Source: Chimonanthus salicifolius (taxonomy: Eukaryota; Streptophyta; Magnoliopsida; Laurales; Calycanthaceae). Taken from it: 64,000 nt of DNA. A program made the translations under genes and the position numbers. Location of the stretch: assembly GCA_013350335.1 (NCBI GenBank), contig CM023537.1, forward strand, positions 48,668,111-48,732,110, in the 5' to 3' direction. The notes under the pieces are model-generated. The model had not been told where the DNA came from. It ran no database searches and saw nothing but the letters and a program-made list of their open reading frames with translations. How positions within the stretch are numbered: the first letter of the stretch is position 1; every line of letters starts with the position of its first letter. Positions 55,285-64,000 of this stretch are shown here, piece after piece.

Positions 55285-57869
55285 TGGATAAAGACATAGT
55301 TACCACATTTGTTATTCACTATTTTCAGGATTTATTACTGCTAATACTTGGAAAAGATTGCCTATTGCAGGTCCCCCTTTCAAAATCATTTGCCCTCAAG
55401 TGGCTTCTTCTCTCAAACACCCTTTTCACTAGGGAAGAGATTAAGGGTGCAATTTGGGGACCTTACTGAAGATAGATCCCCTGGCCAGACAGTTTTCCTA
55501 ATGCCTACTATAAACTTTTTTGGGATACTATTAGACAGGATTTGATTGCTTACCTAGATGAGCTCCATGATCAGGGGCAGATTGTCTTACGAGCTCGGTG
55601 CCACCTTCATTGTCCTTGTTCCAAAGAAGGATGGAGCGGTGTCTCTCAAAGACTTCCAGCTTATCAGTCTATTGAGTAGTACTTACAATATTCTATCAAT
55701 GGTGCTCAACAATAGACTTAGAGTGGTTCTTCTTTCAATAATTTCTCCCTTCTGGTTTGTTGCTAAAGAAAGCAGACAAATCATGGACGCGACCATCACA
55801 ACCCATGAATGTATTGATTCCCAACATAAGGATAAAGAGAAAGGCGTCGTCTGTAAGCTAGATGTTAAGAAAGCCTATGATATGATCGACTGGGTTTCAT
55901 TCATTTGTGCTTTCCAGTAAGGATTTCAGCAGTAAGTTGTGCAGTTGGGTGGATGAATGTGTTTCTTCTGCTCATTTCTCCATTTCTAAATGGTTCTTCC
56001 AAAGATTTCCTTTGCAATTCTAGAGGTTTGCATCAAGGGGATCCGCTTTCTCCTGCTCTGTTTATTATTGTTGCTGAGACTTTCAGTCTTCTAATTTCAA
56101 AAGCAACTGAGTTGTCCCCATAACCATTTGCAATTTGTTGATGATACCATTCTTTTCTGTGAAGCCTCTATGGTAACCATTTGCAACCTTCGTCCATCTG
56201 TAAGATGGTTTGAGCCGGCTTCATCTCTTAAAGTTAATTACCATAAGGGCAAGATTTTGGTATCAACTTGAGTCAGGTAGAGCTTGCTCACTTTTTGCAA
56301 CTTTTTCGATTGTCGACTGGCGTCCCTTTCTTCTAGTTTTGGGTCTTCCCCTTTGCATTGGCCTGTCCTCGGAGTTCTCTTTGGGAACTTCTTGTTGATA
56401 AGTTCAACAAAAGATTAGCTTCCTAGAGAAACAAGTATCTCTCTTTCGGGTGGAAGGATTACTCTTCTCAAGTCAGTGTTTTCAGCCATTCCAGTTTACT
56501 GCCTCTCAACTTTAAGTGCCCACAGAAAGTGATTAGACTCCCTCGAGAGGATTGAAAGAGAGTTCCTTTGGGATGGCTCTCCGAATAAGAAGAAAGACCA
56601 TCTCGTTAGTTGGCAGCAGGTGTCTCCCTATTGAAGCTAGTGGTTTGGGTGTCTGGCCAATTGAAGTGGTCAATAAAGCCCTCCTTTCAAAGTGGTTGTG
56701 GCGCTTTCGTAGTGATGAAGATGGCCCCTGGAAGTCCTTATTGTTGCAAAGTGTAACATTGGCAATTGTGGCTAGGAAGTTAGACTCCTCCTAGGAAATG
56801 CTCAGGTATGTGGAGAGATATCAGTGCTTGTGTGGATAAGTTCAAATAAGGTATCAAACTCCGAGTTGGTCAAAGTGATAGAGTCAGGTTTGGGCAGAAT
56901 CCATGTTGTAACCCCCTCCCCCTTGTCACCAAATTTCCTTTGCTTTATCGGCTTGCCTCTTCTACTGATACTTTTGTGGCCGACTATTATTCCTACTCTA
57001 GAGAGCAGGTTGTGTTGGATATTGGGTTCTGCAGAAACCTTTCTGACCCAGAAACTGAAGACCTCTCTTTTCTCCTTCAGATCCTTAATCTCGTCCAAGT
57101 TTCTCTTCTTTTAGACGATGTTAAGAGTTGGTGTCCAAATCCCTCAGGTGCAGTTTCAATTAAGTCCTTTGTTTAACATAATCAGAGTGCCTCAATTAAT
57201 GCTGTTGATCCGGCAATTTGGGTTGTAAAGCCCCTCCTCGAGCCATTAGTTTTCTCCAGACAGCTGGCCTCAACAAGGTCCTCACTCAAGAAAACATCTA
57301 AAAGCGTGGCAAAATTTGATTAGTGTGTGCCCTCTCTACCTCCATGTTTCTGAAAATGTGGATCATTTATTCCTTCATTACCCTTCCTTTTCTTCTATTT
57401 GGAGTGCTACCTTGAATCTTTTTGATGTTCAGTGGTCGAAGCCATCGTCAATTGCTTTGCTCTCCTATGCTTGGTTAGTTTTAAAAGGAACTCAAGGTTC
57501 ACTATCTTATGGCGTTTGGCTCTATCCACAACAGTTGGAATTTGTGGTGGGAGAGGAATAATAGGGTCTTCGAAAATTGTAAGGAGTCCCTGAAGGAGGT
57601 TAGCAGCAGAGTCAAGGCAAAGTGTGCATCTTGGGCTTCTTCGCTTCCTGAGTTCCAATCTCTCTCGATCTTAGATATCTCTAGATATTGGAAGGATGTA
57701 TTGAACAGCAGTAGCCTATGGTCCTTCGTGGCATGGTTTCTGCCCTTTCTCTTTGTCTCTAGGTGTTTGTGGTGGTGTTAGTGTCTGGCTTTTTCCAATG
57801 TTTTGTACTTTTCAGCACATCTTGTACAGGTTTTTTATTTTAATGAAGGTACAGTTTAAAAAAAAAAAA
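55285..57869 (+). pseudogene. L1 LINE ORF2 of a second lineage, without RNase H
   Basis: From about 55,285 frames read DIVTTFVIHYFQDLL and TREEIKGAIWG (pre-RT), then GATFIVLVPKKDGAVSLKDF, KGVVCKLDVKKAYDMIDW, GLHQGDPLSPALFIIVAE and FVDDTILFCEAS (RT catalytic box), RKTISLVGSRCLPIEASGLG (thumb), HVSENVDHLFLHYPSFSSIW (zf-RVT) and LWWERNNRVFENC. It ends with a 3' UTR and a 12-A tail at 57,858-57,869 without RNase H. Many stops and frameshifts; 5'-truncated. Confidence 0.9.
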
Positions 57870-58560
57870 TGAACTCTCATATAGAAACAATTCTCTATAG
57901 GTCACCACTAAACTAGGTGCCTCGTTATTCACATCTAAAATTATGATAGATAGGTACATCAAGCCGAAAAAGTGCACTTTCATTAAGCTTGAAGAATGTG
58001 AAAGTGGAAAAACAAAGTCATCCAAACTTTTTTGTGAATCTTTCAACAAACTATTGATATGATGTGCCGGCCTCAGGATTAGACGACAATTCATTCGGTT
58101 ACCAACAAATAGATGGATTTGAATAAAAGCGGTGTTTGTCCAAAACCAACCAAAAAAAAAGGCTGAAATAAGAACATCCACAAAGAGGAGCATCATAGAA
58201 ATTATCTGGACAACTAAACCATGAACCAATTGTACCACATAGAAAAGGAAAGGAAAGAAATATAAACAAATTTGCATTCCCAGTTCAAGCCTTGTATGAC
58301 TATCATTTGCTTTTCAGATAGGAGATGAAGTTGACTTACATGTTTGCCATCATCATCATTAAAGCATTTGTTTGATCTACATCGTCGTCATTACCATCAA
58401 AAGGCAAAATCTCATCTATCTAGGGTCAGATTTCCGAGTTCCACTTCTCCATTTGACCCTATAAAAAATCATATAGTAATAACAGTTCACTATCTATCGT
58501 ATCTTCTTTATCCCTTCTCTCTACACTTCCAGTGATCTACCTTTCCTTCATGTGTCAACC
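57870..58560. other. no gene recognised
   Basis: AT-rich sequence between an L1 tail and the RTE remnant. A minus-strand catgtaagtc near 58,341 looks like a splice donor, but the sequence before it does not match any NDR kinase region. Confidence 0.4.
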
Positions 58561-60060
58561 ATTTGTAACTTTTCAACTCTACATACTGGCTGAAACCACC
58601 TTAAAACGATTGTTTCTCAATTTTTCATCTATTGGAGCTATTTTTAAACTATCTCCAATGTAATCATTTCTAACTAGCCACTTTTCAAGAAAAAAAAAAT
58701 TGTTTCTAACTAGCCTATAGGGTAAACCCACGCTACCAAAGTAGTGTAACGACCCGATCCCCAGAAAGATATTGTTCGCTTTGGGCTCTAAAACCCACAC
58801 GAATTTGCATTTGGGCCCAAGCGTCACCCTCACCCTTGGGCCCAAAAGGACTCGTGCTAGGGAGAGGGAGCTCCCCTCTTATAACCCTTCCACATGCCCA
58901 AGAGGGTTGGGTATTACAATCCACCCCTCTTAAGACCAAAGCCGTCCCCGGCTCTATCACTTCACATAGACAAAGGGCCCACACAAACAACACCACACAG
59001 GTAGAGGGCAAACACAGGCAGAGAAAAACTTTCTCTAATACCATTTGTAACGACACGATCCCCAGCATGATATTGTCCGCTTCGGGCTCGAAAACAAGTA
59101 CGGACTTGCATTTGGGCCCAAGCACCACCCTCACCCTTGGGCCCAAACGGCCTCGTGATAGGGAGAGGGGGCTCCCCTCTTATAACCCCTTCCACACGCC
59201 CAGGAACGATGGGTATTACACATAGCATGTGCATCTCTATTACCCTAACTTTATCTTTTGTTTTTTCCTCATTGCCCAACACTCTACTCCATAGAGCATT
59301 GCGGATATGATCACTATTTTATAGAATCATTCATTTAAGCAATGTGGGACTATTTTAACACAAAACTCTGCTGGTTTGTCTACATTTTGCCCACCGCGCT
59401 CCCAACTTATTTGTTATATCTAAGATTATCCATATGATTCTACCGTAGAACCCAAGTATCTGAACTTATTGCAGTGCGATACCAAGTTATCTCAAATTTT
59501 AATCGAATCGCCCTCTCTATCTTCTGTCTCACTAAAGTAAGATACCATGTATTTAATTTTAGTTCTACTAATCTTTTGACCATTTGAATCAAAAGTTCTC
59601 CTCTGAGATTCCAACTTAATATAAAGTTGTTGTTTCATCTCACTAATTATTACTATATCATCTACACTTCATCTTGGATTCCTGATGTCAAGGAATCCAT
59701 GTTAAACGCAGATAGGTATAGGCTTAATGCAAATCCTTAGTGGAGTCCTTGATTTATAACTCTGCCAAGTCTCCACATACAGTTCTATCATCATATATAT
59801 TTTGAATAATCTATTCATAGCTGTTAGGAATGCATTCATTTCTTAATGTTCCCCATATTATTTTTTTTTTTTTTGGGGATCATAATGGTTCTCCATATTA
59901 TTTTCCTTGGAATTCTATCATAAGCCTTCTCTAGATCAAAAAATATTATCTACAGCTTTTTCCTCTTCTCCCTTAATTTCTCAATGAGTTATTTTAATAC
60001 AAAGATAGCTTAGGTTGTTGACCTACCTGAAAACCCCAATTGACTCAAGCGACAACTAGG
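58561..60060 (-). pseudogene. RTE-clade LINE reverse transcriptase remnant, split by a TRIM
   Basis: Minus-strand fragments in RTE order: a palm segment near 59,915-60,050 (GEEEKAVDNIF, then FDLEKAYDRIP after a frame change), ESQRRTFDSNGQKISRTKIK near 59,560-59,620, HCNKFRYLGSTVE, MLYGVECWAMRKKQKIKLG near 59,250-59,320, and beyond the TRIM, GDSLKIAPIDEKLRNNRFKV near 58,600-58,660. These fit the RTE pattern (KTEYM, YLGS, YG.ECW, EEKLRE.RLRW). Heavily broken. Confidence 0.8.
58745..59220 (-). mobile_element. complete TRIM retrotransposon (476 bp)
   Basis: LTRs lie at 59,046-59,220 and 58,745-58,918 (175 and 174 bp), both tgtaataccc...cgttaca. On the minus strand aatggtattagag (initiator-Met tRNA primer-binding type) follows the first LTR, then about 125 bp of non-coding interior ending in a purine tract aagaggggtggat. 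Flanks ctatg and ctact agree only partly, so the target duplication is decayed. It interrupts the RTE reading. Confidence 0.9.
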
Positions 60061-60194
60061 GTTGAAATTTTGAATTTTACCTTTCCACTATCACTTAGAA
60101 AAGACAAAAAAAAAAAAAAATTTTCCAGTAAACCCTTAAAAAATGTCAAGTTATTTTAGAAAGAGAGTATAAAAAGGAAATATCAAGGCTGAGA

Positions 60195-60740
60195 GAAAGA
60201 ACCTAGGAGAAGAAAGAATGAGAGACAAAATCGTGGGGGGAAACAACAAGGCTGGAGTGGGGGAATTCTACATAATTTCAAAGGCAAGGTGCTTACCTTC
60301 TTTTCTGGCCTAGTTGGTTGAAGCTAAGCTACAAGCCATGAGGGAAGCTTTGAAGATATTCCATTATCATTTACAAGATACACTTTTAATCGAAAGCAAT
60401 GCAGTCAATGTTGTCAAATGGAGTCAAGGAAGGAAGAAGCCTCCGCAAAAGCTCATTTATCTATTCAAAGAGATCTTTCTTAACTCTCTCTATGTTTCTT
60501 ACGTGCATGTTCGTAGATTGGCTAATGGAGTAGTCAGCTTCTTGGCGAAGCAAGGCATCTTTAGATCTCACTTTCTCTTAGACTTTTCTCTACCTTGATT
60601 ATATTTTCCATGTTTCTTGTTTGTCCAACTTGTATGCTTTTTGTGATTTCCTTTGTTGTGTGCCCATCTCGATCACTTTGTACTCATATTTTACTCTTTA
60701 CTCTTGGAATTGGGACCCTTCATAACAATTCAATGTTCTC
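60195..60740 (+). pseudogene. L1 LINE RNase H fragment
   Basis: The plus strand encodes VEAKLQAMREALKIFHYHLQ then LLIESNAVNVVKWSQGRKKP and VHVRRLANGVVSFLAKQGIF, the middle and end of the L1 RNase H domain (E.N/D..V..W; AN....LAK). The first Asp region (NVDGA) is missing. No poly(A) tail is visible. Confidence 0.8.
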
Positions 60741-61180
60741 TTTTATTTGGGTCCTAAACCAAGTCCGAGTAACTCACCACCAGTGCTTTCATGTGAAAGT
60801 GATGCAAGGGCTATCATGTGAAGTTAAGAAAAGAGTCCAAACCCAACAACAGTTTGAACCCTATCCAAAAAAGAGCCCAAAGCTCAAGAGATAAATTCTA
60901 GCCAAACATAAGTTATCAAGCTCATTTTTAGAACTCCAGTTCCTATTCAAATTTTATAATTAGTAGGAGTCTATATCAAGTAAAAATATAGAATGCTGAG
61001 ATTAGAAAAAATAAAGTCACATTTGTAGAAGTATTTTGTGTTAATAAGTTGTTTTAAGCTCGGATTTCATCTTCTAAGGATGGGATTTTAGTAAAAAGAA
61101 TTCTAGTAGGCATTATTTTTCTTTTCGAATAATTAGAATTGTAGTAGCATTTATACTTCTACTTTCATTATAAAACCAAG
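60741..61180. other. no gene recognised
   Basis: AT-rich spacer between two L1 sequences; no domain or terminal repeats. Confidence 0.4.
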
Positions 61181-62570
61181 TATGCACATGCACAGACATC
61201 CACACGGACTGGTGGGTCTCTTTCTACACCTTATTTTTTCCGATTCTTGAAATTCTCCCTTTTCCTCTCTAGCCTTTTGGCCTGTTGATCTTGACTCAAA
61301 ATCTGTTTGGGTCAGGGCCTGAGAACATGGTTTCTGGAAGCTCTCCAAGCCATCGGAGCATTCCTCAGTAAAGTGATTGAAGTGGATCCCTTCACTTCGG
61401 GCGGAAGACATTTTCTTTTTGCCAGATTCAGAGTTGTTTGATGTCTACATTTTCAACAACTAAAATACATCCCTTTGAAGATTGGAGATGATTGGCTTGA
61501 GTTGAGCACTGTGGTTGAATTTGACCAATCCACCCCCTTCTCCAACACCAGATCCAGGAATGCTTCCACCTTCTCCGCCACATCAGTCTCCATCTCAGCC
61601 ATCGGGCCTGTTTCAGCAAACCCTTCCCCTACCCATCGCCTCCACTCTCATGCAACCCTCAGTCCCCCAACTTTCTGCTGTCATTAGTCTGCCTCTGATA
61701 TCTCCTCTTCCAGATCCGGGACTACTTCAACTTTCTCTATCCCATCAACCTTCGCCTCAGCCACCTTCGCCTTTGTCAGCGAATCCATCACTCCCACTCC
61801 CTTGCAGACTCCCTTGGTTCTACAACTCCTCCCCAGTAGTTACCTCCCTCTCAGGCTCTGGAGATTGATGCTTTGCAGTCCTATCCCCTGGGAAGATGCC
61901 TCACGTCTCCTGATGGTCCTCTTTCTCCGGTGGATAAGACAGTTCCAACGATGACGACCGCTGCTTTGAGAGGCTCTTGCTATGCAGTCAAGATTTTGAC
62001 CAAAAAGGTCAACCTTCACTTGCCCCTGCCGACAGATAGCGACCTGCTCCTAACAAACCAACTGCGGACGCTTCCATCCTACCACCGATCAGACGTCTGC
62101 ACTCCTGGCCTTCCCTTGCCTTTTACAGTGTGGCCAAGCATCCCACTTTCTCCCCCTTCGCTTGCAGACCTCCAAGCAGATCAGTGACCATTTCCTGCAG
62201 TGCAATCCTCTGAAGTAGATATCCAATCATCTAAGGTCTGACCAGAATCTCCTCTCCTTGACATTGATTGTCGTGACATCGATTCTGGGGAATCTATCCC
62301 CCCGAGCAACCTCTCTCTTATCCGATTAGGGCCTTCGACCACCTGTCAGGATTCAGGAAACTCTGGAGTCTCTAGCCCAGCTACAATGGAGTTTCCTTCT
62401 CCATCCCATTTTAGTATCTTCCCCATCTTCCTTCCCAGAGTTAGCTGTGGTTAGTTGGATGGAAAAATTCGAAGCTAACATTGAATTGAGAAATCAGCCT
62501 CTCCCTCTCAATTCTGAACCTTGCAACACCCCTTCCCTTCCTGTCGCTGTTCTTTCTTCCCCTGAGTAGG
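61180..62570 (+). pseudogene. L1 LINE ORF1 with DUF4283-like start and Pro/Ser-rich tail
   Basis: The plus strand near 61,320-61,540 reads GLRTWFLEALQAIGAFLSKV then IEVDPFTSGGRHFLFARF and IGDDWLELSTVVEFDQS, matching the DUF4283 pattern of plant LINE ORF1 (G..L..V..VD..T; RF.V; EYE.). It is followed by about 650 bp of Pro/Ser-rich coding in changing frames (61,515-62,187). Stops and frameshifts present. Confidence 0.65.
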
Positions 62571-62789
62571 TGGATCACAGAACGGTCGAAGTTGACAGAA
62601 AATTAGGGATCATTGACAGTGGTCAGGAAAACCTGCTTTTATCTTTCCTAACAGAAATCAGATCCATTGGTCTGCCTTCTCTAGTCAAATGCAAAGACCG
62701 AACTGCAAAGGAACTTAGCAGGTTGAATTTCCTCGGTCAATTACAACTGTAGTAAGAGAAAAAGATGATGGGGAACCCTCAGGATTTCC

Positions 62790-63960
62790 AACCATGAACC
62801 AGTGGCAGGAAAAGATGTGGTTTCCTCATATGAAGATCCTCTCTTGGAATGTTAGGGACCTAGGTGACCCCTCCAAAAGAACTGCAATAAAGCATTACTA
62901 GGTGACCCCTCCAAAAGAACTGCAATAAAGCATTTCATTCAGTCCTTCAAGCCTGATATAATTTGTTTCCAAGAATCCAAATTGGAGAATCCGTCAAACT
63001 ATATTTTACAGTCTTTTTGGGGAGGCTGTAGGCACATATGGGAAGCCAAAGCCTCCATCAACTCTTCGGGTGGACTCGTCATTTGTTGGGAGCTGGGTAA
63101 ATTCAGCATGATTGGATTTCATGTTGGTGATTTCTCTATCCATTCACTTGGAATATCGCATCTCAGCTTAAGATTGGACCATATCTTCCGTCTACGGTCC
63201 ATGTGACGAGGCTAGGAAGATTTTTTTTCTGTCGAAAATTCATTCGCTTGGCGGCAAATGGGGTAATTGTTGGTGTATGTGTGGAGATTTTAATATCGTC
63301 AAATTTCCTCATGAAAGAATGGGTGTCTCTCGATCTTTAACCATTAAGTGGCAGTTTTCTGTGCATCTTTAGCTTTTCGTTGGTGGATCTCCCATCGTCA
63401 GGGGGTGAATTCACATGGTCTGAGGGCCACGACAACTCTTCCCTATCCTGCATATACAGATTTCTTGTCTCACCCAAGTGGTTAGACTTTCTCCGGCTCC
63501 CATGTGACGGTGCTCCCTAGGCCCATTTTTATCACCAACCCTTGGTGCTTGATACTTTTGAGGAATCTTGGGGGCCAGCCCCTGTCCGTTTTGAGCTCTG
63601 TTGGATCAATGAAAAAGGTTTTAAGGATCTAGTGACTAATTGGTGGGCTAACTACAATCCAACAGGTAGGAAAGGTTTTATCCTCTCTCAGAAACTCACA
63701 TTCCTGAAAGGCAAGTTAAAAAGTTGGCGCCACTCGTGCTTTGGGGTCCTTATCCGAATCCCTTGCAACCCTCCTGAACAGCATCAATTAAATACATATC
63801 AGTGAGCAATTGGAAACCTTTCCGAGGAAGATCATCTGTTGCGGCAAGATCTCCAAGATTAGTATCGTGCTAAGTGCATCCAAGATAAAGTGATATGGAG
63901 GCAGCAATCATGTTACAGGTGGAAGGAAGGTGACTAAAACACACAGTTTTGTCATGTCAG
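62790..63960 (+). pseudogene. L1 LINE ORF2 start (AP-type endonuclease)
   Basis: MKILSWNVRDLGDPSKRTAI at about 62,830 is the canonical start of the L1 endonuclease (N of WNVR), followed in shifted frames by PDIICFQESKLE (catalytic Glu), SSGGLVICW, CMCGDFNIVKFPHERMG (GDFN), and the linker ending WKEGD near 63,930. A 38-bp tandem duplication breaks the frame at 62,860-62,935. Together with ORF1 at 61,180 this is a near-5'-complete L1 whose 3' part is replaced or beyond the window. Confidence 0.82.
62860..62935 (+). repeat. 38-bp tandem duplication in L1 ORF2
   Basis: The unit beginning ctaggtgacccctcc is present at 62,860-62,897 and 62,898-62,935, identical except for one base at the end. Because 38 is not a multiple of three it shifts the ORF2 frame just after the start. 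Confidence 0.95.
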
Positions 63961-64000
63961 GTGAGCGTGTGTTGAGTCCCACATTAGATGTGTGCTGGGA
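63961..64000. other. possible start of another LTR/TRIM at the window edge
   Basis: The L1 reading stops near 63,960 and the last bases (tgttgagtcccacatta) resemble the gtcccacatc block of TRIM-type LTRs. Too short to classify. Confidence 0.3.

Noticed and set aside
57840..58277. 145-codon minus-strand open frame
   Set aside because: Hydrophobic low-complexity translation of AT-rich DNA starting in the L1 poly(A) tail; no conserved motif.
58330..58520. Possible 5' kinase exon ending in donor catgtaagtc (minus strand)
   Set aside because: Upstream frames contain stops and share nothing with the NDR N-terminus or glycine loop.

Overview
This window is nuclear DNA of a flowering plant. The evidence is a plant-type NDR (AGC-family) protein kinase gene cut into many exons with GT-AG introns, surrounded by plant-typical transposons: Ty1-copia elements, L1 LINEs with a C-terminal RNase H, an RTE LINE, TRIMs, tRNA-derived SINEs and hAT-like MITEs. 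The species cannot be named from the sequence. Very long, TE-filled introns are compatible with a magnoliid or early eudicot, but that is a weak inference.

The only clear host gene lies on the minus strand. Ten coding segments can be joined by eye, from 54,840 down to a stop at 10,857. They keep frame and phase across every junction and give 393 codons: from just after the glycine-rich loop, through the catalytic Lys, HRD, DFG and APE motifs and the NDR insert, to the hydrophobic motif and a short tail. The 5' exons (N-terminal region and glycine loop) were not found between 54,840 and 64,000, so the gene probably starts outside the window. Introns run from 81 bp to about 17.8 kb.

Layout. 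1-10,560: downstream intergenic DNA with a SINE-like sequence, an L1 3' end and two adjacent hAT-like MITEs. 10,857-18,653: last intron, holding two solo LTRs, L1 ORF1/ORF2 debris, a TRIM piece and copies of a dispersed repeat. 18,654-23,237: four exons, with an L1 3' fragment in each of two introns. 23,238-35,199: a 12-kb intron with a SINE, two L1 elements and a gag-only LTR element that split one L1 and itself carries a MITE. 35,200-36,910: four closely spaced exons coding most of the kinase core. 36,911-54,756: a 17.8-kb intron with a Copia inside a Copia, each also hit by a solo LTR, followed by a SINE and an L1 tail. 54,841-64,000: L1 elements, an RTE LINE split by a complete TRIM, and the 5' half of another L1.

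All eleven L1-type fragments lie on the plus strand, antisense to the kinase; the large LTR elements inside the gene are mostly in sense. No CRISPR, operon or other microbial feature is present, and I saw no convincing undescribed gene system. The most notable points are the size and nesting of the kinase gene, its two possible C-termini, and several short elements with clean target-site duplications.
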